Shown: one piece after another, positions 19,797 to 29,160 of the stretch
Layout of the letters: every line of letters begins with the position of its first letter
Numbering within the stretch: the stretch's first letter is position 1
Origin: Sphingomonas sp. CFBP 8760
GTDB taxonomy: Bacteria; Pseudomonadota; Alphaproteobacteria; Sphingomonadales; Sphingomonadaceae
Assembly: GCF_014841615.1 (NCBI RefSeq)
Contig: NZ_JACYUG010000001.1
Location: 62,001 to 126,000, forward strand
DNA length: 64,000 bases
Direction: 5' to 3'
Notes under the pieces: model-generated
What the model saw: only the letters and a program-made list of their open reading frames with translations
Told to the model about the DNA's origin: nothing
The model's database searches: none
Translations under genes and position numbers: made by a program

Positions 19797-20593
19797 CCAT
19801 CCGTACCATCCTCGTCGACGACGAGCCCCTGGCGATCCAGGGGCTGGAGCTTCGGCTGCAAACGCACGAAGACGTGGAGATCATTGAAAAATGCATGAAC
19901 GGGCGCGAAGCGATCCGCGCCATCAAGACCCACAAGCCCGACCTCGTCTTCCTCGACATCCAGATGCCCGGTTTCGACGGCTTCTCGGTGGTGCAGGGGC
20001 TGATGGAGGTGGAGCCGCCGCTGTTCGTGTTCGTCACCGCCTATAGCGACCATGCCCTGCGCGCGTTCGAGGCGCAGGCGGTCGATTACCTGCTGAAACC
20101 GGTGGAGGAGACCCGCCTCGCCGACACGCTCGACCGGGTGCGCCAGCGCCTGGCCGAAAAGCGCGGCGTGGAGGAGGTGGACCGGCTGAAGGAGGTGCTG
20201 GCCGAACACGCCCCCGATGCCGCCGCCGATATGGAAACCGATGGCGGCGACGTCTCCGCCAACCGGTTCGAGAAGCTCATCAACATCAAGGATCGTGGCC
20301 AGATCTTCCGCGTCGATGTCGACACGATCGAGCGGATCGACGCGGCCGGCGACTATATGTGCATCTACACCGGCGACAACACGCTGATCCTGCGCGAGAC
20401 GATGAAGGACCTCGAAAAGCGGCTCGACCCGCGCCGGTTCCAGCGCATCCACCGCTCGACGATCGTCAACCTCGACCTCGTCAAGCAGGTGAAGCCGCAT
20501 ACCAACGGCGAATGCTTCCTGGTGCTGGGGTCCGGCGCGCAGGTGAAGGTCAGCCGTTCGTACCGCGACGTGGTGGCGCGTTTCGTCCACTGA
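19793..20593 (+). CDS. LytTR-family response regulator
   Basis: A 266-residue protein. The receiver domain covers about residues 3-120, with the acidic pair Asp9-Asp10, phospho-acceptor Asp55 (VFLDIQMPG) and a conserved Lys in LLKPVEE. An LytTR DNA-binding domain lies at about 160-265 (IERIDAAGDYMCIY and RFQRIHRSTIVNL are typical). It is translationally coupled to the LytS-type kinase by a 4-base ATGA overlap, so the two make a cognate pair. Targets cannot be read from this window; LytTR sites are usually paired direct repeats, and I see none nearby. Confidence 0.93.
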   Translation: MTIRTILVDDEPLAIQGLELRLQTHEDVEIIEKCMNGREAIRAIKTHKPDLVFLDIQMPGFDGFSVVQGLMEVEPPLFVFVTAYSDHALRAFEAQAVDYLLKPVEETRLADTLDRVRQRLAEKRGVEEVDRLKEVLAEHAPDAAADMETDGGDVSANRFEKLINIKDRGQIFRVDVDTIERIDAAGDYMCIYTGDNTLILRETMKDLEKRLDPRRFQRIHRSTIVNLDLVKQVKPHTNGECFLVLGSGAQVKVSRSYRDVVARFVH

Positions 20594-20705
20594 CCGGGCA
20601 GGGGGTGACGACCGCCCCCACCCCTGTCGGCAGGTCTTCTGCGGAACACCCCGTACCGCCGCCAGGAAGGTGGTATCCTTCGGGGTATGATGACGTACCC
20701 CCATT

Positions 20706-20783
20706 CGTCATGGCGAGCGCAGCGAAGCAATCCATAGCCCGGCGCGTGACGCCCTGGATCGTTTCGCTACGCTCGCCATGACG
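20706..20783. repeat. dispersed intergenic palindromic repeat, copy 2 of 4
   Basis: Near-perfect inverted arms CGTCATGGCGAGCGCAGCGA ... TCGCTACGCTCGCCATGACG around a variable centre, between convergent genes (LytTR regulator and CysQ-like). The rest of this 229-base gap holds only a small GGGGTA...TACCCC hairpin near 20683-20702. Confidence 0.85.
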
Positions 20784-20822
20784 TGATGGCTCACGCAAAT
20801 GTCGTCCCGACCCGCTTGAGGA

Positions 20823-21596
20823 TTACCCGGCCAGCGCCGCCGCCCGTTCCGCCAGCCGCTCGATCGCCGCGTCGTGGATACCCGGTGCCGCCACCACCAC
20901 GCCGAATGCCTGTGGTACGCGCTTGTTGAACGCCAGCGGCGCGCCCAGCGCGTCGCTCACCCCCGCGCCCGCCTCCGCGCCGATCAGCACCGCGGCGGCG
21001 ATGTCCCATTCGTTGCCCCAGCGCAGCGTCGCGACCAGATCGGCCTCGTCGGCGGCGACCATCGCCATGCGCAGCGCGATCGAGTTCGGCTTGGCCACCA
21101 CCACGAAATCGCGGTCCGTACGGGGCAGCACGTCCGCGGGCACCCGCGCACCGGCCAGGGCCGTGCGGTCCCCCGCCGCCAGCCGCACGCCGTTGCGCCA
21201 TGCCCCGCGCCCCGCCGTCGCCGACCAGCGTTCGCGCCGGGCGGGGGCGTCCAGCACCGCGATCACCGGTTGCCCATCCTCGATCAGCGCCACCGAAATC
21301 GCCCAGCCCTCGCGCCCGCGGATGTAATCGCGGGTGCCGTCGATCGGATCGACCACCCAGACATGCCGCCGCGCCAGCCGGTCGGGCGCATCGGCGGTCT
21401 CCTCCGACAGCCAGCCCGCCTCGGGCAACAGCGCCGACAGCCGGGCGTGGAGCATCCGGTCGGCATCCAGATCGACCTCGCACACCGGGCTGCCCGGCTC
21501 CTTCTCCCACCGGCGGAAATCGGTGCGCCAGCGCGCGAGCGCCATCTGCCCCGCCGCGGCGGCGATCTCGACGACGGCGTCCAGCAGCGGCGCCAT
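20823..21596 (-). CDS. inositol monophosphatase family protein, probable 3'(2'),5'-bisphosphate nucleotidase CysQ
   Basis: A 257-residue Li-sensitive Mg-dependent phosphatase. The metal-binding motifs are a Glu-Glu pair in LSEETAD (near residues 63-69), WVVDPIDGTRDY (near 79-90) and GNEWDIAAA (near 193-201). CysQ-type enzymes hydrolyse 3'-phosphoadenosine 5'-phosphate and related sulfate-assimilation intermediates. Inositol-1-phosphatase or histidinol-phosphatase activity is possible in this family. The gene starts 5 bases after the pmbA stop, so it belongs to the same operon, an arrangement common in alphaproteobacteria. Confidence 0.87.
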   Translation of the reverse strand: MAPLLDAVVEIAAAAGQMALARWRTDFRRWEKEPGSPVCEVDLDADRMLHARLSALLPEAGWLSEETADAPDRLARRHVWVVDPIDGTRDYIRGREGWAISVALIEDGQPVIAVLDAPARRERWSATAGRGAWRNGVRLAAGDRTALAGARVPADVLPRTDRDFVVVAKPNSIALRMAMVAADEADLVATLRWGNEWDIAAAVLIGAEAGAGVSDALGAPLAFNKRVPQAFGVVVAAPGIHDAAIERLAERAAALAG

Positions 21597-21601
21597 CCCG
21601 G

Positions 21602-22948
21602 TCAGCCGCTCGCGACGGTCAACCCGTCCACCCGCAGCGTCGGCACATTGGTGCCGAAGCGGAATTGCAGATCGTTGCCGGCGGTGATCGCCAGCAGCAT
21701 GTCGCGCAGATTGCCCGCGATGGTGAAGCCGGCGACCGGCTCGCCGATCACGCCGCCGGTGATGCGGAAACCCGCCGCGCCGCGACTATAATCGCCGGTG
21801 ACGCCGTTCACCCCCTGCCCGATCAGCTCGGTCACGTACACGCCCTCGCCCACGTCGGCGAGCAGCGTGTCGACCGGCACATGGCCCCCGTCGAGATACA
21901 GGTTCGACGCCGACACCCCCGGCCCGCCGCCGATCCCGCGCGCGGCATGGCCGGTCGGCTCCAGCCCCAGCTGGCGCGCGGCGGCGCTGTCGAGCAGCCA
22001 TGTCTCCAGCACCCCGTCCTCGACGATCGCGACCGGCGACACCGCCAGCCCCTCGCCATCGAAGGGGCGCGAGCGCAGCCCGTGCGGGCGGTGGGGATCG
22101 TCGCGCAACGACAGTCCGGCGGGCAGCACCGGCGTGCCCAGCGCGTCGAGCAGGAACGACGTCCGCCGCGTGATCGCCGATCCGCCGATCGCGCCGAGCA
22201 GATGGCCGATCAGCGAGGCGCCGACCCGCGGATCGAACACCACCGGCATCGCGCCGCTGGTCAGCCGGCCGGGGCCGACCCGCGCCACCGCGCGCTCGCC
22301 CGCCTCGCGCCCGAGGCCGGCGGGATCGTCCAGTTGATCCCGGCGGCGCGCGGCGTGATGCGCGTAATCGCGCTGCATCGATCCGCCCTCGCCCGCCACG
22401 ACGCTGGCCGACACGCCGTACCCCGTCGCCGCATAGGCCCCGGCAAAGCCGGTCGAGGTCGCCAGCGCCCAGACCGAACGCGAGGCGCTGGCGCCGCCGC
22501 CCTCGCTGTTGGTCACGCCCGGCACGTCTCGCGCCGCCGCCTCCGCCGCCATTGCCGCGTCGCGCAGCGCCTCGGGCGACACGTCGCCGCCATCGTCCAG
22601 GCCCAGCAGCGGCGGCGCGCCGTGCAGCAGCCGTTCCGCCGGGGCCAGCCCCGCCCAGGGGTCCTCGGGCGCTTCCCGCGCCATCGCCACCGCCCGCTCG
22701 ACCAGCGTGTCGAGCGCCTCGCTCGACAGGTCGGACGTCGATACGCTCGCCGACCGCTGGCCCACGAACACGCGCAGGCCCAGTTCGGCGCTTTCCGACC
22801 GGCCGACATCCTCCAGCCGGCCGAGCCGCACCGACACGTCGAGCGAGGCATCCGCCGCGAACACGGCATCGGCGGCGTCCGCCCCGCCCGCCGTGGCGCG
22901 GGCGACGATGTCGTGCGCGCGCGCACGCGCCTGATCGATATCCAGCAT
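21602..22948 (-). CDS. pmbA: PmbA/TldE family metallopeptidase partner
   Basis: A 448-residue protein of the TldD/PmbA family, starting at the ATG at 22948. The usual layout is seen: an N-terminal alpha/beta domain (to about 190), then a C-terminal beta-barrel region with RPFDGEGLAVSP near residue 298 and GVNGVTGDYSRGAAGFRI in the last quarter. No HExxxH zinc motif is visible, as expected for the PmbA (TldE) subunit, which pairs with the catalytic TldD. The complex degrades unfolded peptides and matures some RiPPs; E. coli PmbA is needed for microcin B17. TldD is not in this window. The cysQ-like gene follows directly. Confidence 0.9.
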   Translation of the reverse strand: MLDIDQARARAHDIVARATAGGADAADAVFAADASLDVSVRLGRLEDVGRSESAELGLRVFVGQRSASVSTSDLSSEALDTLVERAVAMAREAPEDPWAGLAPAERLLHGAPPLLGLDDGGDVSPEALRDAAMAAEAAARDVPGVTNSEGGGASASRSVWALATSTGFAGAYAATGYGVSASVVAGEGGSMQRDYAHHAARRRDQLDDPAGLGREAGERAVARVGPGRLTSGAMPVVFDPRVGASLIGHLLGAIGGSAITRRTSFLLDALGTPVLPAGLSLRDDPHRPHGLRSRPFDGEGLAVSPVAIVEDGVLETWLLDSAAARQLGLEPTGHAARGIGGGPGVSASNLYLDGGHVPVDTLLADVGEGVYVTELIGQGVNGVTGDYSRGAAGFRITGGVIGEPVAGFTIAGNLRDMLLAITAGNDLQFRFGTNVPTLRVDGLTVASG

Positions 22949-23097
22949 GCCGACGGACTTAGGGGGGCGCCCGCCGCCGCGCAACCGCCCCCGCCCCGTC
23001 GTCGATCCGCGCGCGCGGCCAACGGCGTCGCGAACGGCCGTTGCGCGACCCGATATCCTGACGCTACGCTGCCGCCGGCAAAAGGGAATGATCGGGG

Positions 23098-25260
23098 ATG
23101 ACGATGCGGCGCAGCAGACCGGCGGTAACGGGCATGGCGGGAACCGCGCTCGCCGCGTTGCTGATTGCGGGGTTGATCGCAGGGGCGGCCTCGGCACAGC
23201 AGGCGGATGCCCCGCCGCGCGCCGCCAAACGCCCGCATCAGGTCGCGTCCCCCAACGGCACCCGCAACGACGATTATTACTGGCTGCGCGACGATACCCG
23301 CAAGGACCCGGCCATGCTCGGCTATCTCGCCGCGGAGAACGCCTGGGCCGATGCCCGCCTCGCCACGCTCACCCCGCTCAAGACCCGGCTCTATGACGAG
23401 ACGGTCGCGCACATCAAACAGGACGACAGCAGCGTTCCCTATCGCAAGCACGGCTACTGGTACGGCTCGCGCTATCAGACCGGGGCGGACTATCCGATCG
23501 TCGAGCGCCGCAAGGGCAGCGCCACCGCGCCGGCCGAGATCCTGTTCGACCAGCCCGCGATGGCGAAGGGCCGCAGCTATTTCTCGATCGGCGACCGTGC
23601 GGTCAGCCCCGACGACCAGCGTGTCGCCTGGGCGGAGGATATCGTCGGCCGCCGTCAATATGTGCTGAAGGTGAAGGATATCGCCACCGGCCGGGTGATG
23701 GCCGATACCGTCGCCAATATCGAACCGAATGTCGTCTGGGCGGACGACCGCACCGTCCTGTACGTCGAGAAGGATCCCGTCACGCTGCGCGGCTACCGGG
23801 TGAAGGCGCATGTGCTGGGCACGCCCGCCACCGCCGACCGGCTGCTGTACGAGGAGAAGGACGACACCTATCAGATGGGGATCGCCCGCACCGCCGACGA
23901 TCGCTTCGTCTGCATCGGGGTGCAATCCACCGTCAGCGACGAACAGCGTTGCGCCCCGGTCGCCAGCGCGGCCACGTCGCCCGCCGCCTTCACCGTCATC
24001 GCCCCCCGCGCCCGTGAATTCCGCTACCACGCCGATCACCTGGGCGGGCGATGGATCGTGCGGACCAATCGCGATGCGAAGAACTACAAGCTCGTCACCG
24101 TCGCCGATGCCGACATGGCGAGGGACACCGCCGGCTGGCGCGACCTGACGCCCGCCAGCGACACCGTGTTCATCGAGGATTTCCGCCCCTTCGCCGGCTT
24201 CGTCGCGATCGACCAGCGCGAGGGCGGCAACCGCATGATCCGCCTGCTGACCGATGCCGGCGTGTCCACTCCGGTGAAGGCGGACGAGCCCGCCTATCGC
24301 ATGGCGCTCGACGTCAACGAGGAACCGGATACGCCGTGGGTCCGCTATACCTATGGCTCGCTGGTCACGCCGACCACCACCTACGAGGTCAACGCCCGCA
24401 CCGGCGAACGCCGCGTGCTGAAGGTCGCGCCCGTGCCCGGCTACGATCCGGCGAAATACGTCACCGAACGCGTCTGGGCGCCCGCGCGCGACGGCACCCG
24501 CATCCCCGTCTCGCTGGTCCATGCCAGGGGCGTGAAGCGCGACGGTACCGCCCCGCTGCTGCAATATGCCTATGGCAGTTACGGCATCTCGATGGACCCG
24601 GGGATCGATCCGGGGCGGATCGGCCTGCTCGATCGCGGCGTCGTCTTCGCGATCGCGCATATCCGCGGCGGCCAGGAAATGGGGCGCGGCTGGTATGACG
24701 ACGGGCATCTGCTGAACAAGAGGAACAGCTTCACCGACTTTATCGACGTGACCCGCTATCTGGTCGCACAGAAATATGCCGCGAAGGACCGGGTGGCGGC
24801 GATGGGTGGCAGCGCCGGTGGCCTGCTGATGGGCGGCATCGCCAACATGGCGCCCGCCGACTACCGCGTCATCATCGCGCAGGTCCCCTTTGTCGATGTC
24901 GTCACGACGATGCTCGATGCGTCGATCCCGCTGACGACCTTCGAATATGACGAATGGGGCAACCCCGCGCAGAAAGCCTATTACGATTACATGCTCGGCT
25001 ATTCGCCCTACGACAACGTGACGGCCAAGGCGTATCCGGCGATGTATGTCGGCACCGGCCTGTGGGATAGTCAGGTGCAATATTACGAACCGGCCAAATG
25101 GGTCGCGAAGCTGCGCGAACTGAAGACCGACGCCAACCCCCTGCTGTTCCGCATCAACATGGAAGCCGGGCATGGCGGCAAGTCGGGCCGGTTCGAACGC
25201 TTCCGCCAGAATGCGGAATGGCAGGCGTTCATGCTCCAGCAGCTGGGCGTCGCCGGGTGA
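23098..25260 (+). CDS. secreted prolyl oligopeptidase, oligopeptidase B (S9A)
   Basis: A 720-residue protein with a signal peptide (about residues 1-34, ending AASAQ), so exported, unlike E. coli PtrB. The N-terminal seven-bladed propeller covers about 45-440 and an alpha/beta-hydrolase domain follows. The catalytic serine is in GGSAGG (near 567), the aspartate in GLWDSQ (near 656) and the histidine in AGHGGKSGR (near 691). Oligopeptidase B cuts after Lys/Arg in short peptides. The ATG at 23098 is used, but the ATG at 23104 has the better-spaced GGGGA. It stands alone, with 149 bases upstream, divergent from pmbA. Confidence 0.9.
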   Translation: MTMRRSRPAVTGMAGTALAALLIAGLIAGAASAQQADAPPRAAKRPHQVASPNGTRNDDYYWLRDDTRKDPAMLGYLAAENAWADARLATLTPLKTRLYDETVAHIKQDDSSVPYRKHGYWYGSRYQTGADYPIVERRKGSATAPAEILFDQPAMAKGRSYFSIGDRAVSPDDQRVAWAEDIVGRRQYVLKVKDIATGRVMADTVANIEPNVVWADDRTVLYVEKDPVTLRGYRVKAHVLGTPATADRLLYEEKDDTYQMGIARTADDRFVCIGVQSTVSDEQRCAPVASAATSPAAFTVIAPRAREFRYHADHLGGRWIVRTNRDAKNYKLVTVADADMARDTAGWRDLTPASDTVFIEDFRPFAGFVAIDQREGGNRMIRLLTDAGVSTPVKADEPAYRMALDVNEEPDTPWVRYTYGSLVTPTTTYEVNARTGERRVLKVAPVPGYDPAKYVTERVWAPARDGTRIPVSLVHARGVKRDGTAPLLQYAYGSYGISMDPGIDPGRIGLLDRGVVFAIAHIRGGQEMGRGWYDDGHLLNKRNSFTDFIDVTRYLVAQKYAAKDRVAAMGGSAGGLLMGGIANMAPADYRVIIAQVPFVDVVTTMLDASIPLTTFEYDEWGNPAQKAYYDYMLGYSPYDNVTAKAYPAMYVGTGLWDSQVQYYEPAKWVAKLRELKTDANPLLFRINMEAGHGGKSGRFERFRQNAEWQAFMLQQLGVAG

Positions 25261-25320
25261 GCGGCCTGACGACGGAGCGACGGAGAGGTGGCGGCCACGC
25301 CCGGTTCACGCGAACCCGCC

Positions 25321-25326
25321 TATAAT
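25321..25326 (+). promoter_or_regulatory. TATAAT -10 box implying a leaderless mRNA
   Basis: A perfect TATAAT ends 7 bases before the ATG at 25334. A start of transcription 7-8 bases downstream would coincide with the A of that ATG. No Shine-Dalgarno is present. No good -35 is visible at the usual spacing. Confidence 0.45.
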
Positions 25327-25333
25327 GCACGCC

Positions 25334-25894
25334 ATGCGATCGTTCCGCCGTTCCCTGCTCCCCGCCATGCTGGCGCTGGCCGTCGTGGCGCCGGCATCCG
25401 CGCAGTCGCTGCTCGATTATGTCGGCGAATGCGTACCCTTCGCGCGCGCGGCCTCCGGCATCCGGATCTATGGCAATGCCTGGACCTGGTGGGATCAGGC
25501 CGCCGGCCGGTACGATCGCGGCCATCGCCCGCGCGTCGGCTCGGTGATGGTCTTCGCCAAGACGCCGCGATTGCCGATGGGCCATGTCGCGGTGGTCAGC
25601 CGCATCGTCGAGAAACGGGTGCTGATGCTGACCCACGCCAACTGGTCGCGCCAGAACGGCGAGCGGGGCCATGCCGAACAGGATGTCACGCTCTACGACG
25701 TATCGTCCGCCAACGACTGGTCGTCGGTGAAGGTCTGGTACCGCGACAATGACGGGCTGGGCGGCGGCATCTATCCCGTACAGGGCTTCATCTATGCGCA
25801 GGGGCGCGCCGCCCCCGAACTCACCGGCGCGCATCCCGACGATGTCGGCGCGCTGATCGACGCCTATGTCCCGGATGCCCGTCCGCTCCGCTGA
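25334..25894 (+). CDS. secreted CHAP-domain amidase/peptidase-like protein
   Basis: A 186-residue protein with a signal peptide (MRSFRRSLLPAMLALAVVAPASAQ). A CHAP (NlpC/P60-like cysteine peptidase) domain fills most of the rest: Cys33 in GECVPFAR, His84 in MGHVAVVSR and Asn103 in THANWS form the expected triad. CHAP enzymes cut peptidoglycan cross-links or stem amides. The Trp-rich GNAWTWWDQAAG segment is typical of the sphingomonad single-domain CHAP proteins. Small size and no binding domain suggest a periplasmic house-keeping hydrolase rather than a phage lysin. I use the ATG at 25334; an ATG at 25325 is in frame but overlaps the -10 box. Confidence 0.85.
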   Translation: MRSFRRSLLPAMLALAVVAPASAQSLLDYVGECVPFARAASGIRIYGNAWTWWDQAAGRYDRGHRPRVGSVMVFAKTPRLPMGHVAVVSRIVEKRVLMLTHANWSRQNGERGHAEQDVTLYDVSSANDWSSVKVWYRDNDGLGGGIYPVQGFIYAQGRAAPELTGAHPDDVGALIDAYVPDARPLR

Positions 25895-25962
25895 CGGTCC
25901 GCCCGATTGACCCGGGGTTCCCCGCGGAGATAGGATGCCCCATCGTCTCCGGGAGAAGTTCC

Positions 25963-26277
25963 ATGCGCCTGATGCTCGTTGCCGCTGCGGCCGTTGTCAC
26001 GTTGTCGCCCGCCACCGCCCCGGCCCGGATCGCCACCGACCTTCCCGTCACCACGATGCCCAATCCCGGCGCGCTGCCCGAAAAATGCCGTAAGGCCGAT
26101 CGTGTGCTGGTGAAGGGAAAGCAGGCGGGCACGTTCGGGAAACTTGGCGACATGCCCCCCGCTACGGAGATCAAGACGGTCTATCGCTCGAAGGACGGTT
26201 GCCCCGACCCGCTGGTCGTGCGCCGGGATGTCGGTATGCCCGGGGCCGGGGCCGGTCGCCCCCGTTCGGGAAACTGA
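25963..26277 (+). CDS. small secreted hypothetical protein
   Basis: A 104-residue protein with a predicted signal peptide (MRLMLVAAAAVVTLSPATAPA) and a strong GGGAGAAG Shine-Dalgarno 6 bases before the ATG. The mature part is about 80 residues with two cysteines (in EKCRKAD and DGCPDP) that could form a disulfide. The end is Gly/Pro/Arg-rich. I do not recognise a family. It lies 68 bases after the CHAP gene. Confidence 0.7.
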   Translation: MRLMLVAAAAVVTLSPATAPARIATDLPVTTMPNPGALPEKCRKADRVLVKGKQAGTFGKLGDMPPATEIKTVYRSKDGCPDPLVVRRDVGMPGAGAGRPRSGN

Positions 26278-26287
26278 ACCCCGCCGG

Positions 26288-26431
26288 TCAGGCGCGCAGC
26301 GCCTCCAGCTTGCGCTCATAGGTTTCCACCAGTTGCAGCCGGCGTTCGCGCGCTTCCACGGTCAGCGCGCGCTGTGCGGCGGCGCGTTCGATGATGAGCC
26401 GGCGGGCGTAATAACGGTGATCCGATTCCAA
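26288..26431 (-). CDS. small charged conserved-looking protein with TTG start
   Basis: A 47-residue frame starting with TTG at 26431, 7 bases after a strong GGGAGG. It reads LESDHRYYARRLIIERAAAQ... and is rich in Arg, Glu and Ala, predicted to be one or two amphipathic helices. I recall similar ESDHxYYxRR small proteins in sphingomonads, which supports it being real. No cysteine, membrane helix or known domain is seen. A TATAAC about 30 bases upstream on this strand could be its -10. It is easy to miss because of its size and start codon. Confidence 0.65.
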   Translation of the reverse strand: MESDHRYYARRLIIERAAAQRALTVEARERRLQLVETYERKLEALRA

Positions 26432-26521
26432 CGACCAACCTCCCGGTGCGTGGTTGATCTGGGTTATACGAAGACAGGCGTTAGTCCATGATTAATGTGG
26501 TGGCCATCGACGGGGCGTGGA

Positions 26522-27613
26522 TCATACGGGATGGACGACACCCCCCGTCATCGCGACCGGTACACCGGTGGTGCCGGGGAAGCTGATCGGCAGCGATTTC
26601 AGGCGCCTGACCGCCATATAGGCGAATCCTTCCGCCTCCACCCCGTCGCCGTTCCAGCCCAGTGAATCGCCGGATTCCACCGCCAGTCCGGTGGCGTCGG
26701 CGATCATCCGCATCAGCACCGGATTATGCCGGCCGCCGCCGACCACCAGCAACCGGGCCGGGCGCGCCGGCAGGTGCGGCAGCGCCAGCGCGACCGATTC
26801 GGCGGTGAACGCGGTCAGCGTCGCCGCGCCGTCCGCCGCCGACAGCCCGCGCGCCGGCTGGATGGTGAAGTCGCTGCGGTCGAGCGATTTGGGCGCGGGC
26901 GCATCGAAGAACGGATGGTCCAGCATCCCGCCCAGCACCGTCTGGTCGACGCGCCCGCCCGCCGCCAGCGCGCCGCCCACATCGTAGCGCGCGCCCGTCT
27001 GCTCCCCCACCCAATGGTCGATCAGCCCGTTCGCCGGCCCGGTGTCGAACGCCACCAGCGTGCCGTCCGCCCCGATGAAGGTGATGTTCCCCACACCGCC
27101 CAGGTTCAGCACCGCCACCGGCCGGGCTAGCCCGGCGGTCAGCGCGGCGTGATAGATCGGGATCAGGGGTGCGCCCTGCCCGCCGGCCGCCACGTCGGCG
27201 CTGCGGAAATCGGCCACCGTGGTGATCCCGGATGCCGCCGCCAGCGCCGCGCCGTCGCCGATCTGCCACGTCCAGCCGCGATCGGGGCGGTGCGCCACCG
27301 TCTGCCCGTGGAACCCGATCACGCCGACCGCCTCCGGCGTCACCTGCGCCTCGCGCAGCAGCTTGTGGACCGCCATCGCATGGGCGCGGGTAATCAGGTC
27401 CGCCGCCTCGATCAGCGGCGGGCTGGCGCGCGGCCGGTCATAGGTCAGCGCGATCGCCGTCGCCGCCGCCAGCTGCTCACGCGCCGCATCCGAATAGGGT
27501 TCGCCCCGGAACGCGACCGGGCGCACCACCCCCTCGCCATCCGTGTCGATGAGCGCGGCATCGATGCCGTCGAGCGAGGTTCCTGACATGAGACCGATGG
27601 CGAGCATCGTCAT
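26522..27613 (-). CDS. anmK: anhydro-N-acetylmuramic acid kinase
   Basis: A 363-residue cytoplasmic sugar kinase. The signature GLMSGTSLDGIDAAL is at residues 7-21; other family blocks are GFHGQTVAHRP (near 98) and NLGGVGNIT (near 169). AnmK opens the 1,6-anhydro ring and phosphorylates anhMurNAc to MurNAc-6-phosphate in peptidoglycan recycling. It is not linked to the murU/amgK genes at 40984-42728 but would supply the same recycling route. It is divergent from rimO over 63 bases. The in-frame ATGs at 27613 and 27607 are equally plausible starts. Confidence 0.93.
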   Translation of the reverse strand: MTMLAIGLMSGTSLDGIDAALIDTDGEGVVRPVAFRGEPYSDAAREQLAAATAIALTYDRPRASPPLIEAADLITRAHAMAVHKLLREAQVTPEAVGVIGFHGQTVAHRPDRGWTWQIGDGAALAAASGITTVADFRSADVAAGGQGAPLIPIYHAALTAGLARPVAVLNLGGVGNITFIGADGTLVAFDTGPANGLIDHWVGEQTGARYDVGGALAAGGRVDQTVLGGMLDHPFFDAPAPKSLDRSDFTIQPARGLSAADGAATLTAFTAESVALALPHLPARPARLLVVGGGRHNPVLMRMIADATGLAVESGDSLGWNGDGVEAEGFAYMAVRRLKSLPISFPGTTGVPVAMTGGVVHPV

Positions 27614-27676
27614 TGCGGAGCATAAAAGCGCGACGCTGGCAAATCGGCACGTTCCGCACTATGTGCTTCGGCTCCC

Positions 27677-29008
27677 ATGGCAACGATACTCCCCACCCCG
27701 CCGCGCGTCGGCATGGTCTCGCTCGGCTGTCCGAAGAACCTCGTCGACAGCGAACGCATCCTGACGCAGCTGCGCGCCGACGGCTACCAGATGTCGCCCG
27801 ACTATGCCGGCGCGGACGTGGTGCTGGTCAACACCTGCGGCTTCCTCGATTCGGCGAAGGAGGAAAGCCTGGAGGCGATCGGCGAGGCGATCGCCGAAAA
27901 CGGCCGCGTCATCGTGACCGGCTGCATGGGCAAGGAGGCGGAAACGATCCGCGCCCGCTTCCCGCAGGTGCTGGCCGTCACCGGCGCACACCAGTACGAA
28001 CAGGTGGTGGAGGCGGTCCACGCCGCCGCGCCCGCCCATCTGTCGCCCTATCTCGACCTGATCCCCGACGCCGGCCTGAAGCTGACGCCGCGTCATTACA
28101 GCTATCTCAAGATTTCGGAGGGCTGCAACCATCGCTGCTCCTTCTGCATCATCCCCTCGCTGCGCGGCGATCTCGTCAGCCGCCGGCCCGACGCGATCCT
28201 ACGCGAGGCGGAAAAGCTGGTCGCCGCCGGCACCAAGGAACTGCTGGTCATCAGCCAGGATACCTCCGCCTACGGCGTCGACCTGCGCCATGCGTCATGG
28301 CCGCTGAAGGGCGGTGGCGAGGTTCGCGCGCACATGACCGATCTGGCCCGCGAACTCGGCCGGATCGCACCCTGGGTGCGGCTCCATTATGTCTACCCCT
28401 ACCCCCATGTCGATCAGGTCATCCCGCTGATGGCCGAGGGGCTGGTCCTCCCCTATCTCGACATCCCGTTCCAGCACGCCGCGCCCGCCGTGCTGAAGCG
28501 GATGAAGCGCCCCGCCAACGACGCCAAGGTGCTGGGCCGCATCCACCGCTGGCGCGAGATCTGCCCGGACATCGCGATCCGCTCCACCTTCGTCGTCGGC
28601 TTCCCCGGCGAGACCGAGGAGGATTTCCAGTACCTGCTCGACTGGCTGGACGAGGCGCAGCTCGACCGCGTCGGCGCCTTCCGGTTCGAGCCGGTCGAGG
28701 GCGCCACCGCCAATCTGCTGCCCGATCCGGTGCCCGAAGAGGTGAAGGAGGAGCGCTATCAGCGCATCATGGCGAAGACCGCCGCGATCTCCGCCGCCAA
28801 GCTCGCCGCCAAGGTCGGCCGCACCCTGTCGGTGATCGTCGACGCGGTGGACGAGGAAGGCGGCGCCACCGGCCGCTCCGCCGCCGACGCGCCGGAGATC
28901 GACGGCGAGGTCTTCCTGCGCGATGCCGGCCATCTGACGGTCGGCGATATCGTCCCCGTCACGATCGAGGATGCCGACGATCACGACCTGTACGGTGTGC
29001 CCGCGTAA
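27677..29008 (+). CDS. rimO: ribosomal protein uS12 methylthiotransferase RimO
   Basis: A 443-residue radical-SAM methylthiotransferase that modifies an aspartate of ribosomal protein S12. The N-terminal UPF0004 domain has three cluster cysteines ([17 protein letters not shown] and TGCMGK). The radical-SAM motif is CNHRCSFC (near residues 150-157), and a TRAM domain closes the protein (about 375-440). The SLGCPKN start and the AHQYEQV stretch separate it from MiaB. Length and domain order are normal. Two palindromic repeats follow it before secA. Confidence 0.95.
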   Translation: MATILPTPPRVGMVSLGCPKNLVDSERILTQLRADGYQMSPDYAGADVVLVNTCGFLDSAKEESLEAIGEAIAENGRVIVTGCMGKEAETIRARFPQVLAVTGAHQYEQVVEAVHAAAPAHLSPYLDLIPDAGLKLTPRHYSYLKISEGCNHRCSFCIIPSLRGDLVSRRPDAILREAEKLVAAGTKELLVISQDTSAYGVDLRHASWPLKGGGEVRAHMTDLARELGRIAPWVRLHYVYPYPHVDQVIPLMAEGLVLPYLDIPFQHAAPAVLKRMKRPANDAKVLGRIHRWREICPDIAIRSTFVVGFPGETEEDFQYLLDWLDEAQLDRVGAFRFEPVEGATANLLPDPVPEEVKEERYQRIMAKTAAISAAKLAAKVGRTLSVIVDAVDEEGGATGRSAADAPEIDGEVFLRDAGHLTVGDIVPVTIEDADDHDLYGVPA

Positions 29009-29022
29009 CGATGCTGTAATGT

Positions 29023-29102
29023 CGTCATTGCGGGCGTAGCGAAGCAATCCGGAGCGTCACACGCGCGGCTTCCCGGATCGCTTCGCTACGCTCGCAATGA
29101 CG
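29023..29102. repeat. dispersed intergenic palindromic repeat, copy 3 of 4
   Basis: Arms CGTCATTGCGGGCGTAGCGA ... TCGCTACGCTCGCAATGACG, directly after rimO. It precedes copy 4 by 58 bases, making a tandem pair between the convergent rimO and secA. Confidence 0.85.
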
Positions 29103-29160
29103 GAACGGACAGGTCGATCCTGAAACCTGCACCGTTTCGAATACAACCGCCGCCCTCTTC

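Noticed and set aside
20550..20798. Small frame reading through palindromic repeat copy 2
   Set aside because: The protein (with AMDCFAALAMT) comes from the repeat itself; the same string appears at other repeat copies.
25172..25333. Upstream extension of the CHAP protein to base 25172
   Set aside because: It would overlap the oligopeptidase gene, hide the signal peptide and run through the TATAAT box.
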